The notes under the pieces were generated by a model. It was not told the DNA's origin and ran no database searches. It was given only the letters and a program-made list of their open reading frames with translations. From NCBI GenBank assembly GCA_026874595.1, contig CM049308.1, positions 11,561,501 to 11,625,500 of the forward strand: DNA of 64,000 nt. Reading direction: 5' to 3'. The translations under genes and the position numbers were made by a program. Below are positions 1 to 12,790 of this stretch, in pieces. Positions within the stretch are counted from its first letter, which is position 1, and the number at the start of each line of letters is the position of its first letter. The DNA comes from Sipunculus nudus. Taxonomy: Eukaryota; Annelida; Sipuncula; Golfingiida; Sipunculidae.

Positions 1-735
1 TGTATGTGAATAAGTGAACCCTTGAGTCAATACAAATCATTCACTGAAGGTTAGTATCGACATTAGGAGTTTTAAAGGTATTAAAACACACATATACCTC
101 TCTACAGGATTACCTGGCTTCAGCAAAACCAAGGAACATACAAGGTTTAAACATACAAATCAATATTGTAAGGTTTGTTTTAACATGAGGAGTAAAAACA
201 TGTATCATTCCTATAAATCTACTGATGTCTAGTCAGACAAGACAATTTAAATATAAAATGAAAAAAAGTTATGTTTAGATTTAAAATGAAGAGAGATAGA
301 CCTTTATAAAAATATCAGAAAGCTCAAGAACATTTATCTTTCTTTTTTAATTTTATTTTCAAACATATTTACCTGGGATAACCTAGCTAGCTCAGTATAA
401 CCTGCAATAAAAATGTATCATACTGCCTGAATATAACACAAAGTTATACGGCATACCCAGGATATGACAGTATTAATGCAATTAAGAATATCGGTAAAGT
501 AATTAACATTATGACCAAAAACTGATACATAAGCACATCTATAATAACAAAATGGTCCTCTACATCAAGTATTTTCAATCCTCACTACCTGTGACTTTAA
601 AGTAAGATGTTTTAGATATCATAGTTAAGGGCCAAGATATCTGGGAATATAAAGTAACAAGTAACTGTATCAACTTTTTTTTAAAATATTTTTTGTTGGA
701 GGTAACAGCCTCCATTTTTTTTAATGCAAGCTTAA
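1..735. other. AT-rich non-coding stretch
   Basis: No gene, RNA or clear repeat is visible. The sequence is AT-rich with only a few CpG dinucleotides and short A or T runs, for example around 676-724. It ends where the interspersed repeat at 741 begins. Confidence 0.6.
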
Positions 736-740
736 CTCTA

Positions 741-924
741 AGTATATGTACTTCTGCAGAATTCCATTCCAGTTTTAGACTACATAACAGGGCAGTAGCA
801 CACGCTTTGTCTCATTTTATATCCTGGTGTTAACCAAGCCTGGTGACTACTGCACCTAGGTGTGAAGTCAACCCCATTGCTGGATCATAACCCAGAGGAA
901 CCCCTGAAAGGCACACTTGTTTGT
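741..924 (+). repeat. Interspersed repeat family A, copy 1
   Basis: This segment aligns colinearly with 9251-9408. Shared blocks include CTCATTTTATATCCTGGTG, TTAACCA, GTGACTACTGCACCT and AACCCCTGAAA, and both copies lie on the same strand. Copy 1 carries about 25 extra bases between the last two blocks. There are no obvious terminal inverted repeats or poly-A tail, so the class is unknown; a fragment of a larger element is likely. The 86-codon ORF from 917 begins at its 3' edge and is not convincing. Confidence 0.7.
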
Positions 925-2680
925 GAGTGACACATGGCCATTGGGCATTGCCTTCCCATTAAGCTTGCAGAGCACTCACCCTGGGTTGGGGCCAACTATG
1001 AAATATCTCAACACATTCAAACTCACAATCTCCTGGTTTTTAGTCCTGTGCTCTACCCCAAGCTACAGAAACTGGAAACTGTTTGAACTTGATACACCTG
1101 AATATACAGGGTGCTGTCTACTTCTAGAGCACTGTGACTTGATCATGCTTAGACATCCGTCAGCACCACAACAGTAACGGAACTTTACTAATGAGGTCCT
1201 CATTAGCTTTCTTACATGTACTCCAGCCAATCAGTGACTTTCTGTTACTCGTTAGTAAAATAAATAAGTCCCATCTAATTACCAGAGCAATCTCACTAGT
1301 ACTGCTAGGTAAATACCCATTTGAACATTATCACCAACAAAATCGGTAAACCACAATGCTCAACACAATCATCATAAAAAAAAAGATCTGTTTAAAGATC
1401 CTTCTAATGCAGAAGGGCTTTTCAAAATGTCTTCTCCTCATTTATCATCCCACAACAGTTTTGACATAGAGAGATCAACTCTGGTACTGTGGAAAACATA
1501 TCCGCTGATGTCATGTCTTTCAGTCCATGTGTAAATGAACTAGGAACTGAAATATTGTCTGTTGTCTTAGAGAACACTTGTGCTACCTACTGGTCCAATA
1601 AGCTGGCTGCAAAGTCTGCCAGATTCAATGGACTGCCACTCAAGAAATGATGTGAAGTGATGACAAGGGGTTGAGAGAGGCAGTCCACTTAGAAATCTAA
1701 TACATAGTTTTTACATAGTGTACTTCCTATGACCCACTGTGCCTCAAAAACATACAAAGTGGTCAAGTTCTGATATTAACACTGAATCAATCCTAACAAA
1801 CAAACTACCAAACATGTAGCAAAACTTTACCCCAACCTTCTTGGCAGATATACTAAAATGACTGACTTCCACAACCTGAAACGTATGATGTATTTACAGT
1901 CAAATGACTTATGATATTCTGTTATTTACATGAATTAATCAAACATTTGACAAAGGAATAAAATACAAAGATAAGCAATACAGGAATAAGCCTTCAGGAG
2001 GAATAGTTTATTCTGAAACCAGTGTTTATAGAGCAATATTGTGATTAAAACTGTAATAGAAATGTAGTCAAAGCTAGAGTCTGGCAAAGAAAGGAGAACT
2101 TAGACAAATGTTATTGGAAAACCAGTTGGGATGGGGCAGCACAGTAATTAACACAGTATTCAGAACATGTAGTAGTCCTGTTCCTGGTAAGCTGAATTGA
2201 TCACCTTTGAGTACAACCAGTGACTGATAGAGCACTCAACAGTACCCATAGCAGGAAAACAAGTGATAAAAGTGTCTATGACTGTGGCCTGATGTGGCAC
2301 TTCCCTGGAAAATGGCACCAACACCTCAGGCAGATATTGCTGTGCTGTGGCGCCTGTATATGAGAGCTGGTGCCATCTTAAGTACAGCTGCTGATAAAGG
2401 TAGGCCAGTCCCTAATACAGCCCATGCTAAACAGGAGCTGTCTACCTGGGCTCAGCTATAAACAGTCCATTTAGGAGTCAATGATTTAGATTTGTAGAGT
2501 GGTATCTAGACTTCTCACAAATTAAGATAAATTCCTTCTTTCAAATTATGTTCCAATAATGTTTCATAGTTGAGATTGAATTTATCCTTTAGTTATAGTC
2601 TGGTAATGAAATTTGCAGTTAACAATGAAAAATAAGTCAGAAACATACAAATATGTATTCTGAGAACTTGTCTGTATACA
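925..2680. other. Non-coding stretch, no clear features
   Basis: The sequence looks single-copy. A 19-bp palindrome lies near 1189-1207 with 9-bp arms (CTAATGAGG). Around 2280-2400 the DNA is more GC-rich and complex, but no open frame, RNA fold or repeat copy was recognised. Confidence 0.5.
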
Positions 2681-2687
2681 CTAAAAC

Positions 2688-2945
2688 ATCCTTACCTAGC
2701 TGATTGGATTAAAGGTCTATATGTACTCTGCAGAAATGACAATAAGCTCATCTGATTGGATTACAACCATTGAAGGAATGTGATACTCTGCAGTAACTTA
2801 ATATCCTTATCTCAATTGGCAAAAAAAAGTTTTACAGGCACAGGACATTCTATAAAAATATCACCTGTCTGGCTGCTATTTTCAGAAGACTGATATTCTG
2901 CCAGGAAAAAAATATCCATATCTGACCGGTATATAACTTCTAAAG
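2688..2945 (+). repeat. Diverged short tandem/dispersed repeat
   Basis: Similar phrases recur at roughly 60-bp spacing. CTGATTGGATTA occurs near 2700 and again near 2752, TACTCTGCAG near 2725 and 2785, and related text (ATATCC, TATCTGACC, GATATTCTGCC) reaches about 2930. Units are diverged and gapped, so this is an old degenerate minisatellite at best. Confidence 0.35.
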
Positions 2946-5900
2946 GTATAAGCTGCTGCGATGGTTACTGAATTCATGTACCACTTTTAAATATTAATAT
3001 AATATTCAGCAAAAAGAATTTTATTGTGTTCTCCATAATTTGCAATGATGATATTGAGAAAATAGTCCATTTTGATTGGATCTTCATGATCCTAAAAGAT
3101 GTATATATTTCATTCTCCAAGAGTTTTGCGTCATATTTGATATTTAGATATGAAGAACTTGAGTCTTTTGATCTTTAACCGTCTAACTCCAACCCTTAAT
3201 GTGTAATTAATTTTCAACTTCACATTTCTGCTTATTATGAACTAATTATCATTAGGATAAAGCTAAGATTCAGATGAAATTGTGAATGCAGATTTGGGAA
3301 AATTAGGTGAAATGATGAATCAACACATATCAGATCAAGTGGGAGATAAAACAAACAGGAAAATCACATCTGAATATAAAGTTATGAAAAATGGGTTTCC
3401 AAGTGCTACATAACCACAGATAACCCCCCATACAGTGTGGAGAAATAGGATTACCTGCTCAGAGTTTAAATCATTTCTTCCTGTAAGAACACCTCAATTT
3501 CCTGTCCCTGCCTATGGCATTTAAGGTATTTCCATAGAACTCCATGATAACACAGAGATTTATTACAATAAGAATTAATCTAAAATAATGAGAAGCCATG
3601 TGTTGGCTTTTGCCTAAGTCAGAATCTGATTTTTTTTTTCATTATGTATCACACAAGAAGGAAGACATATTAAACTAGAAAGATACATTTGGAATCTTTA
3701 CTGTTAAAATATTTCTTTTTATCTTTTATCAACAATTAAAAGACTTCTATCAGTTAGTAATTCACAAAGGATCTGAACATTGCTTTCACTTTCTTCCGTT
3801 TCTTTCCATTACCTGCAGCAACTGATATAAGACTTAAGGAACTGTGCTCAATAAACAAGTCTTTGAACTTCCATTGAGTTGTCTTCATTTTTTTTCTTTT
3901 TATATCCATACTTGAATCAGATAGCTAATTCTCTGTTTCTGTGTCCTGAATGCCACTGCCTTTTCTTCAAAGGGAGCATCCGCCTGATCGGTCTGCCGAC
4001 AAAGATCTCTATTATGACAAATTTTTTCCTAACATTTGTTCCTTGTTACAAAGGCATAGACTTATTATCTTTTTATTTTTTTAACATTTAGCACAAGTTA
4101 GAGTGAAGTTACAACACCTGAAAATTTTTTTTATGATTTTATAGATGTGTATTGAGATTCTTCTTTAAAAAAAGACAAAATGGTGTAAAAACTAACAGTA
4201 TAAGAGACAGACAGAAAAGAGAAAAGGAACCAAAAAAAAGAAGAAAATCTCCATTATGAACAGAATAACAAGCATGTATACAGGAACCAACAGAATTTAA
4301 CTGAAAAGTAAAATTCACTGAGAAAATTCCAGGATGTATTTGCAAATTCTTCCTGGATATTCCAGGAAGCAATCCAGTTCTAGAACTCTGGACACAGGAT
4401 ATAAATAAAGCAGATCAAAGCAGTAGGTACAAACTCTGATCTTTTTCGTAGGTTTGCCATTCTGGGATGAGGACACTGGTAATGTAGTGATGGAGAGTAG
4501 AGGGTGAAAATATGACTGCAGTAGCAGCACAGCCGCAGTTTCATCAGCCTTCAATATGCTGTACTGTCAGTGCTGTTGTATCATCTGATGGCCAAACTGT
4601 CAGCCGTGCTTCCAAGGCCCACTGATTGATTACAGACCATCGGGCCATGCTGGTCAACATGTCATCAAAGTCCCAACCCTTGTGTTATATATGTAAAAAC
4701 TTTTTTTGTCCCTGTGTGTTTTTCAAGCATTACTCAGAGCCTGTCCTTCTACAACATGGAAAATGGCAGCCTCTTACGGTGCTGTATAACAGAATCTAAT
4801 GTATAACAGTACTTATTTGATGTACCAAGAAGTCATATAAGATTACAATTTTTAAACACAGCTTCTAGCTATAAAGATCAGTCACTGGCAGACATAGCTA
4901 AGCAATGATACAGCTCCTGCAAAAATCACTGTATAGGTTTTATACCAAGACTGTTATATACCAAGAGAGCATGTCTATGAAGATAATACATGGGTGTGCA
5001 TTTTTTGTGTGGGCCAGTCTGGACACAGAACACATGATCAACAGGCATAAAAGCAAAGTCCCGCAACTTAAGAACTACAAGGAATCTTTAAGCCATGTCA
5101 TTTTATGGTATAAATACAGGCCACACAAGAGGCTCCATGTGCAGAGTGAGAACAGAGTCCAGAGTTGCAAGAATTACCACAATATTAACATTCAGACAAT
5201 GCCAGTGTAGAACACAACAGCTGAATGGATGCAGAGACTTTACTTTAGTTTCATTTGTATTGAATCTTGGTTTTCTGTTTTACTATAAATGTATGTTCAG
5301 ATTTCTAATCCTACCTGTTATTGGACTAAGAGCACCACATAACAAATGTAACTTAAATTGTGCAGTATATAGTGATCTTCTGCGCTTCCTTATTACACAG
5401 TACATACACTTTGCACTTTTCATGTCACAGCTTTTTTATTATACCTCAAACAGCAGTACATTATACATACTAGTGCTAATTTACATCTATGTCTGTGAAT
5501 TATATTACCTATGTGAACATAATTAAATCTTTGTCAATGTCATTAAAAAATCTTGTTGCTTATGAAACCTACAGACATTCAGTGAACAAAGTTAAATCCT
5601 TAATATTCAATCACCATATGTTAAGTTACCTCACAGATCTACAATTATAGCTTTATTAATTATCCTTAGATTATCAAATAATTTGTGAAGTATCAAAACA
5701 ACTCTAAAATCAGTCTTAATAATAACTGTATTAACTGTATTTTATGGTAGATTCTAGCATTTTATTTCCTTTTCATGCACTCTCACTACACTGTCCTTGG
5801 AAATTTTCTCAATGGTGACTATACATTTGACCATGACCTACGGATCAAGGTTGCACTTAAATTGTTATAATTTTGGATCTTTTACCAAATAAACCAAGAA

Positions 5901-7860
5901 TGATTTGGCAACATATAAATAAGATCTTGAATAAAACAAAGTTGCTTTACTACACTGTAATCTTAAATATCTCACTAACATGATCAACCACATATGACCT
6001 TGACCCCTCATGGCCACTTGGTAAGATATTATTTGGCACCTATACATTGAATCAAAACATAATTTTAAGCTCAAGGAGATTTTGTTTTGAAAAAATAAAA
6101 TGGCTGACCAGTCTTTGACGTGTAGTTCAATGAACTGTTTTCTTACTACAAACTCATCAGCGCTTTTTTTTTAAAAGATTAATTTCCTGATGTTCCTTTC
6201 ATTATTTTCTTCCGAAGACCACAACTTACGCAAAGAAAGGGAAAAAAATATCCCTTTCATTCAATCTGAGATGCACAAATGAGATAAAGTTCTTGATGTA
6301 AAATTCACTTTCATTATTTTACTACTTTCCCCGATAACAGGAAGAAAATGAAATCAGTTTGACACTACCATCAGTTTAAGCCAAGCTCCATAAAGAGCTT
6401 TGGATTTCTTATTGGTAAATCTGTTCTCAGGACTGGCATTTCCTGTGGCAGTGAACCAAAATAGAACACCCAGATTAGATTAAAAACAGGAGAAGCAGAT
6501 TTTCAAGGATTTAAAATGAACAATTTTGCATAAATTACATAAAGTATCACTTATGTATGGATAATGTAATATTTTTCCTGACAAATTTTGGACATTTCTT
6601 TTTAAAATAGTCACATCACTCACGGTTCAAAGAACCACTTTTGACATAATGAAATTTAAAAAAAAAACAGAAATACTTGAAATAAATAGAAATCTGTAAG
6701 AAAAACCCCTCATTTGATGCAGCGCTTTGTGTTTTAATGGCATGGCGCGTGCCAAAATTCACACAATGAAATCATGCATGTGGGGAGGATGGGTCTGTCC
6801 TGTATGAAAAAGAGCAGTCATTGAGGGATGTCTTGACACTGTTCAAACATGGCCTTTATAATCAAGTCAGGTTGAGGTGCATTAGAGACCTAAACATAAC
6901 TAATTGTGTTGAGCCACTCAGTAACATCTTATAGAAATCTCATGAGAAACCAACGAATGCAAGGTTTAGATGAAGCACCTGTATGCCCGTGCCCTGAGGG
7001 GGGAGGGGTGTGCTGCAACCGTCCACCCAACATCACTTGTTGTCAACCGTTGGGGGTTCTGGGCACCTAGCTAACACACGTGTACAGGAAAAAAGAAAAT
7101 AAACCAATATGAACCTAGCTATTGTATTGCAGCCTAGTGGGCTGATTGCATGCCGGGCTGACACCAGTAACTTTCAATTGTTTCCTACTTATAAGGGGAC
7201 AGTAGGGGTGCTGCACTGAGGCAAATGACACACAGTAAACTTAATGATTGCTGATTAATCACCAAAGTTGTAAGACCAATGCCAGTGGGAAAAGAAAATG
7301 GTGACTTGGACAAAGAGGCAGGTGGAAAACCAAATGATGCCAAGCCTCTGACGTGTCCACGAACTGGCCCTTCCTGATACTAAAGCCGGTCTCAAACATC
7401 CAACTCGCAGGTCGTAATATACATCACGGACCTGTATCGCCCCAACCTGATTTACGATGTTATTGTGCTTCGAGATGTAAGAGAGTGTGTAATGCTAAGA
7501 AAACAGATCCAATAACTCCTGCTTGTAGCAAACAAGTTCAACTAGCTATTATTCTTTTTTTGTAGGTTTTTTGTACTGCTGTACCTAGAAGACCGCAAAT
7601 ATTCTTTTGCTCTACATACTTTTATTTTAATTCTAAGCAATACAGTTTTTCTTTCATTTATCATATATATATATCTATATATGAATGGATATTTTATTAC
7701 TAGTTGGTGCATATAAAGTGAATTTAAAGGAAATAAATCATATACAGTCTATCCTGATTTTTCTCTAGTTTTTGACTGGTGAAGACTTTACTTATAGTAT
7801 TTACATAAAAATGTATATGTTTTAGGAAATAAATCAACTTTATAAATTCCACTGCTTACA
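2946..7860. other. AT-rich non-coding stretch with small ORFs only
   Basis: About 4.9 kb without a recognisable gene. The longest frame is 143 codons at 5095-5526 on the plus strand; it is rich in Tyr, Leu and Phe, overlaps another frame, has no recognised domain and is close to the length expected by chance. Around 5780-6080, TGACCTTGACC and TTGACCATGACCT recall the AGGTCA-rich element at 39.7 kb, so a decayed relative may be present. A short AT dinucleotide run lies at 7663-7682. G-rich sequence occurs near 6995-7015. Confidence 0.5.
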
Positions 7861-7862
7861 GA

Positions 7863-7915
7863 CCAGAATGAAGGTTGTAATCTCTGTGCTTATTGATTTT
7901 GTTTAAGAAAGACCT
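7863..7915 (+). repeat. 53-bp direct duplication, copy 1
   Basis: This 53-bp block matches 10291-10343 with two differences (GGTTGTAA versus GGTTATAA, and GACCT versus GATCT). Similarity stops abruptly on both sides. The copies are 2.4 kb apart in the same orientation. It could be a short mobile element, a recent local duplication or a conserved motif of a larger family. Confidence 0.8.
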
Positions 7916-8005
7916 GAAGGACAATACAGATGAATTAACCATTTTACACTGAATGAAATATATATGACCCTCCTTAAATCACACATAATAAATACAGCTC
8001 ATTCA

Positions 8006-8496
8006 TTAAAGGGGCCCAATCACCTATAAAGCATATTTAAAATAACACGAAAAAAAGCCTCTTCCCTTTAAAATGAATTGGTACCTGCCAAAATTTTGTC
8101 CTGAAACCATTTGCTTAGTCGGGTGAACGAGTGTTAAAAACAGTGGAACGGGCGCGATCACAAGTATAAACATAAACACAGCGCATGCATCGCCGGTTAC
8201 AAAACGTGTCAATCTGGAGATTCCCTGACTGATTTGGCCAAAAAAATGAAATACATGTTCCTGCTGGCTGAAACATCAGGTGTTGTGGCTCACAATCGGA
8301 CCTCAAGTCACGCGGGATTGTTTTGGTAAACAAACACACGTGGACTGGGTTTACCAACACGCAGAGCCATAACAAGGTATGTGCGATACTGAGCCTGTGT
8401 GCTGGGAGTTTTGCTGGTAAACGTTTGTATAAAGCAAAATTGAACTGATAGTGTGGAAGAGTAGGCATAATATTGCTCCTGATTATATCCCTTTAA
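8006..8496. mobile_element. Possible piggyBac-like MITE (TTAA-flanked)
   Basis: TTAA at 8006-8009 is followed by AGGGGCCCAATCACC. TTAA at 8493-8496 is preceded by a sequence whose reverse complement reads AGGGATATAATCAGGAGC. The two ends therefore share AGGG, four variable bases, then AATCA, as short imperfect terminal inverted repeats just inside TTAA. TTAA duplication is the hallmark of piggyBac elements. The internal 480 bp is more CpG-rich than its surroundings. The 117-codon minus frame inside (8115-8468) has no recognised transposase motif, so this would be non-autonomous. Short TIRs and a frequent tetranucleotide make chance possible. Confidence 0.4.
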
Positions 8497-8924
8497 GGAT
8501 TAATCATCTTGTGTAAAAGAGATAAAAATACCCACATCGGTGACAGGAAGTAGAATGGGAAAAGCAAGCAAGCCATTTTTTTTCAAGGGTGTCAAAATAA
8601 CACATTTAAATCATGTTCACAGCAAGGCTAATGTTCACCCGGCCACCCTTCATGAACCTCATTTCCTGTTTGAAGTCGCACAATGACGCTATCTATCACA
8701 TTAGTAAATCCAAAAGCACATATACCACTCAGAGATTTTCCACTCTACAATGTGGCCTACATAGATGTTACTTTTCAGTGTCAGCCCACTGTCTCTTGAT
8801 GTCATTTTAATCCTTTGTCCATAAGTGATGAAAACATGAAAGAAATAAGATAAAACAGAACACACAAACTGACAGATAACTTCCACTCACTAACTAACCT
8901 GAGCCACTGTTATGAGTAATCCAC
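8497..8924. other. Non-coding, no clear features
   Basis: Nothing recognisable. Small frames on both strands around 8613-8886 overlap each other and look like chance. Confidence 0.5.
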
Positions 8925-9212
8925 TCTCTCTTTTTATTTTTCTTTATCCTTTTTCTCTCTTTCTCCTTTTTCTCTTTTTTTCTCTCTTTTTTATTCTTTC
9001 TCTTTCCTTTTTCTCTCTATCTTGTTTTCTCTCTTTCCTTTCTCTCTTAATCAATTTCTCTCTTTTCTTTCTCTCTCTTGTTTTCTCTCTTTCCCTTTTT
9101 TCTCTTTCTCATTTTCACTATTTCCCTTTTCTCTCTTTCTTTTCTTTCATTCTTTCTCTGTCCCTCTCTTCTTTCAGTTTCCCTCCCCCCCTTCTCTTTC
9201 TCTCTAAAGTTT
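8925..9212 (+). repeat. Polypyrimidine (CT/TTTC) low-complexity tract
   Basis: About 290 bases consist almost entirely of C and T on the plus strand, built from CTCTCTTTTT-like words with rare purines. Apparent Ser/Leu/Phe-rich ORFs here (8912-9295 and 9022-9207) are products of the composition and not genes. Such tracts can adopt triplex structure and are prone to slippage. Confidence 0.9.
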
Positions 9213-9250
9213 TTTTTCTATTTTTTTTGTTAGAGTACATCTCATTTTTA

Positions 9251-9408
9251 AGTATTTTCATCTACAGGATTCCATTCTGGTTTTGGACATCATGACAACA
9301 GCAAATGCTTCCTCTCATTTTATATCCTGGTGTTAACCAGGCCGAGTGACTACTGCACCTGCCTCGGATGGGTGTGCAAGGAACCCCTGAAAGCCACACA
9401 TGTTTGTT
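9251..9408 (+). repeat. Interspersed repeat family A, copy 2
   Basis: Second copy of the repeat at 741-924, same orientation, directly after the pyrimidine tract. Shared blocks are as described there; this copy lacks about 25 internal bases. Just downstream (9430-9480) an imperfect inverted pair around TTTGTCTG/CAGACAAA can form a weak stem. Confidence 0.7.
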
Positions 9409-9699
9409 GTTTCTCTGATTCTTTCTGCCTTTTTGTCTTTGTTTGTCTGACACCACAAAAAAGACAGACAAAGAATCAGGGTAAAACAAACATAGATAGT
9501 AGGATGGCCTATCAGAAGGACAATGGACAATGACCCATGGATCATTTATTTGTCTGCAGTGAACCCTTTGATTGGGGATCTCCTAATATATCTGTGGGCA
9601 CAGGAGAAACTGTCATTTTTTTCTCTCTTGGAATTTTCAAATGCACTACAGTTAAAACAACAAGTGACCCTTGAGTTATGACACTCAGCTGATTATAGC

Positions 9700-10110
9700 C
9701 TGACACTATCATGTAAATATGAGGCTATGACTGCTGTCTTAAAAATGGAGAAAAATATGTGTGAAAATAAAAAAAAAAATACAGGTGGCACCACCGGTCT
9801 TCAGGAACTGACAACACTAGTCATGAACACTATGCAACGCAGGATTTATGGTGATCAATGCATAAATTATTGAGGTATTAGAACTTTTTATTAACAAAAG
9901 AATTATTTCTGGCATATGCAAACACACCCCATAACTTGAAGAATAAAGGTTGCAGTGACCTAATTTCTGGCTTCAAAGGGGATTTTGCAAGGACCTCACA
10001 ATTTATTTCTGCTCCTGGATGGCCAACCGGAAGGATGATGGACAAAGACTCATCACTATCGTTCAGCAAGCCAGGTAGTCAGCTAAGCCAAACATACTTC
10101 ATACATATAA
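9700..10110 (+). repeat. Interspersed repeat family B, partial copy
   Basis: From 9781 the sequence ACAGGTGGCACCACC, then CTGACAA.ACTA and TTATTGAGGTATTA, aligns over roughly 100 bp with 40027-40130 inside the larger element at 39.7 kb (ACAGGTGGCGCCACC, CATGACAATACTA, TTATTGAGATATTA). The copies are diverged with small gaps. The 103-codon plus frame at 9936-10247 runs through the tail and has no recognised domain. Confidence 0.55.
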
Positions 10111-10290
10111 CAGAAGATATTGCTGGGCTGAACTTGCTTAACTTGCTTGTGTCAAACTTAAGAATTTTTTCTATTTGTCTATTCAGCTTCCAACTCATGG
10201 AGTTCAATTGTTTTATAGAAAATCCTGAGCCCACCCTCCCCCCTTAAAAAAAATAAAAAACCCAAGGCATACTACAAATGCATGGTTTGT

Positions 10291-10343
10291 CCAGAATGAA
10301 GGTTATAATCTCTGTGCTTATTGATTTTGTTTAAGAAAGATCT
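10291..10343 (+). repeat. 53-bp direct duplication, copy 2
   Basis: Partner of 7863-7915, with two mismatches over 53 bp and abrupt loss of similarity on both sides. Confidence 0.8.
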
Positions 10344-12480
10344 AATGAAGATTTATTGACAGAACTAGTCTTTTTTCTGTGAATGATGTCTTGTGGATGA
10401 GCACCTTTCTTTTTTTCGGAGGTGTTTTTAATTTTATCCATGAAAGTCCCCCAAAGTCTATGGCACAATGACTTTAAACACCCTTCTAGGTGTTACAGGC
10501 CAGAAAATTCCCAGTTGCCATAGCAACCACTCTTAATATATATATATACCATGGAGTTCAGGATTTTCAACAATGCTTGAGCTGTAGAAATAACAGCCGG
10601 ATTACATTTGTTATTTAAATAGTCCTGGGTTCAATCCAAAGTAATACATATAGGTGCAGGGTAGAAATATTTATTCCTAAATGAGATTAATTCTAATAAT
10701 ATATATACACAGACGGAAAAATACAAATAGACAGATATAAAGATAGCAAAACCTTGATGTATCTAACCCATTTAAGTGACCTGATTTTGTTAAAATATAC
10801 AGATCTTTCCCAAACTTATTTGAATTATTACCAAGTAAACCAGGTTTCAGCCAAACCTCAGGAGTCAGAATTTCTGTTTTTTCACTACAATTTGCTAAAT
10901 ATTTAACCACCATAACTTCAAGAGAGAGAGAAAGCAACCAAGCAAGAGGACACAATATTATGAGAATGGCATAAAATCCAGAAGGGTCAATGAAAATGTA
11001 TAATTCATTTTCATATTGTTACCCCCGTCTTATTTCAGGGCCCTTTACAGGCAATGGTTGTAACCTTTTAATAACATTTTCATTTGTCATTTAACTGGGT
11101 GACTAACCCATCACTCTCACTTGATGCACCCCAAAATTTATTTTCCTAACTTTACTGGTACACCTTAGCAGACGACAGACAGATGGGTAATTAACACCCT
11201 GCTGCTTTTTTTTATCAAAGAACTCCAGCTACATGCAAGGTGCTGAAGCTAAAACAGTCCTGCCAAGCTTACACAGACAACTAGAGCGGCTCTTGTCTTT
11301 TCGGAAACCACCAAGACAGGTGGCCAAAGGGAGTTTGGTGACCTAGCAACCTCCCAATATAATCAGCACTTAGAAATGACACCGGAGATTCTTCACCTCT
11401 CAAGGACAATTCATCATAAGGCACAGCCACCTGGCAGTCTAAAAAATTATCTTCTCTGTCAGAGATATTTTTTTCTCCAGAGTGATGAATCACCACCACC
11501 AAGGCAAAGAGATATACTGACTGGTCCCCTTGGGTCCCCAGGAGGTATCCACTGCCCCAACTGGGCTTCTCCTAATGTATGGATATCTTGGGCAGAAGTG
11601 TTATTTAGCTTTTCTGTAAACTATAAGCAGAACAATTTTGTATTGGATCTCTAGATTCTATGGCAAAATTATTTGTGACCAATAGCATAGCTTTATCCAC
11701 AACAGGGATTATGTCTGGTCCTGAGTAAGAAAAAAACCCCTTTATAAATGAAATTGTAAAAAATATAATGTAAATGTTCACATGCCCTCTAGAAATTCCA
11801 ATTGTTGATACCTCCATAGAAAAGCAATTAAATTCACGACTCTCAATATTTTTTTTTTTTTATTTGAATAATTAAGTTAAAATATATTTAATATAGATAT
11901 AAATATACTAAAAATGTGAAAAAAGCATACATTCATCAATCATATGTTTTGGTAATGTATCATTAGACCAGGCCATTTAATAAATGTGCTCATATGCAAA
12001 TGAACAGACTCCTGTGCTTATAATAACAGATAATGGACCTGTAATAAGTTTGTTCATCTGCTTACAATAACAGGGACACACCTCAGCAGACTGGAATCCT
12101 ATTGTGACCTGTTGAAGATCACATGTAGAATTGCTGTTTGCAACAGACATATTGGCATCACTGGGGGACTGCATTAAATAACTACAGCAACAGACAATAC
12201 TGGAACACTGGCTGCCAGCCAGTAGGGAAGCAGTTTCAAGGCCAATATGTGACTAATTGGTCCTGAGATGCCATGAAACAGATGGTTTTGGCTGACTGGG
12301 AATTGTTTCCTGGCTGTGACTGGACGTTCCCTTTGATAGCAACTTTGTAGTATGCTCCAGGTCACATGAGGGCGACATCATAAGGTTCTTATATTAAACA
12401 GGAGAGCCCCAAATGCCCTAAGTACAAGCCTGGAACATAAGCAAGGATTACCAAACAGGACAGGAACACTGCATCTGCTA
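10344..12480. other. Non-coding stretch
   Basis: No gene recognised. Near 10627, GGGTTCAATCC resembles a tRNA B box, but no matching A box was found. A short AT run lies at 10536-10548. An octamer ATGCAAAT occurs at 11994-12001. Pairs of overlapping small frames on opposite strands at 11281-11654 look like chance. Confidence 0.5.
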
Positions 12481-12790
12481 TTCACACAATTTTAAAGGTC
12501 ACACAACTGAGACGGCTCGAGTCAATGGACACTCGGTGATAGTTTTCAGGTGTGCCAAATGATGTCACCGGTAATCAAAGCCAGGTACTTCAGCAACTAC
12601 CAAACAAAGAGGACCAAGTTCTGTTTGTGGAAATAAATATGTAGCACGCGCCAGACAGACGGCAACAACCAATCATATGGCCTCCTCATTCATGCGGAGC
12701 AGATGTGTCCTGCTGACAGTGATTTAGACTAGTCCCATTGGAGTCGATTTGTTATAACAAGTCGACCTCTGACCCCTTGTCTTTTCTTCA
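12480..12790. promoter_or_regulatory. CpG-richer unique patch, possible regulatory element
   Basis: About ten CpGs in roughly 310 bp (including CACGCGCC, GTCGACC, CACCGG) stand out from the CpG-poor background. The sequence is complex, non-repetitive and lacks a long open frame. Such islands within gene deserts are often conserved enhancers, but nothing here proves function. Confidence 0.25.

Noticed and set aside
1189-1207. 19-bp palindrome CTAATGAGG/CCTCATTAG
   Set aside because: Short palindromes of this size are expected occasionally in 64 kb; no second copy or extended stem.
5095-5526. 143-codon plus-strand ORF
   Set aside because: Length is compatible with chance at this base composition; AT-rich, Tyr/Leu/Phe-biased, no recognised domain.
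8912-9295. Ser/Leu/Phe-rich 127-codon ORF
   Set aside because: It lies in the pyrimidine tract, where stop codons are rare because purines are rare.
10600-10650. B-box-like GGGTTCAATCC
   Set aside because: No matching A box at the expected distance.
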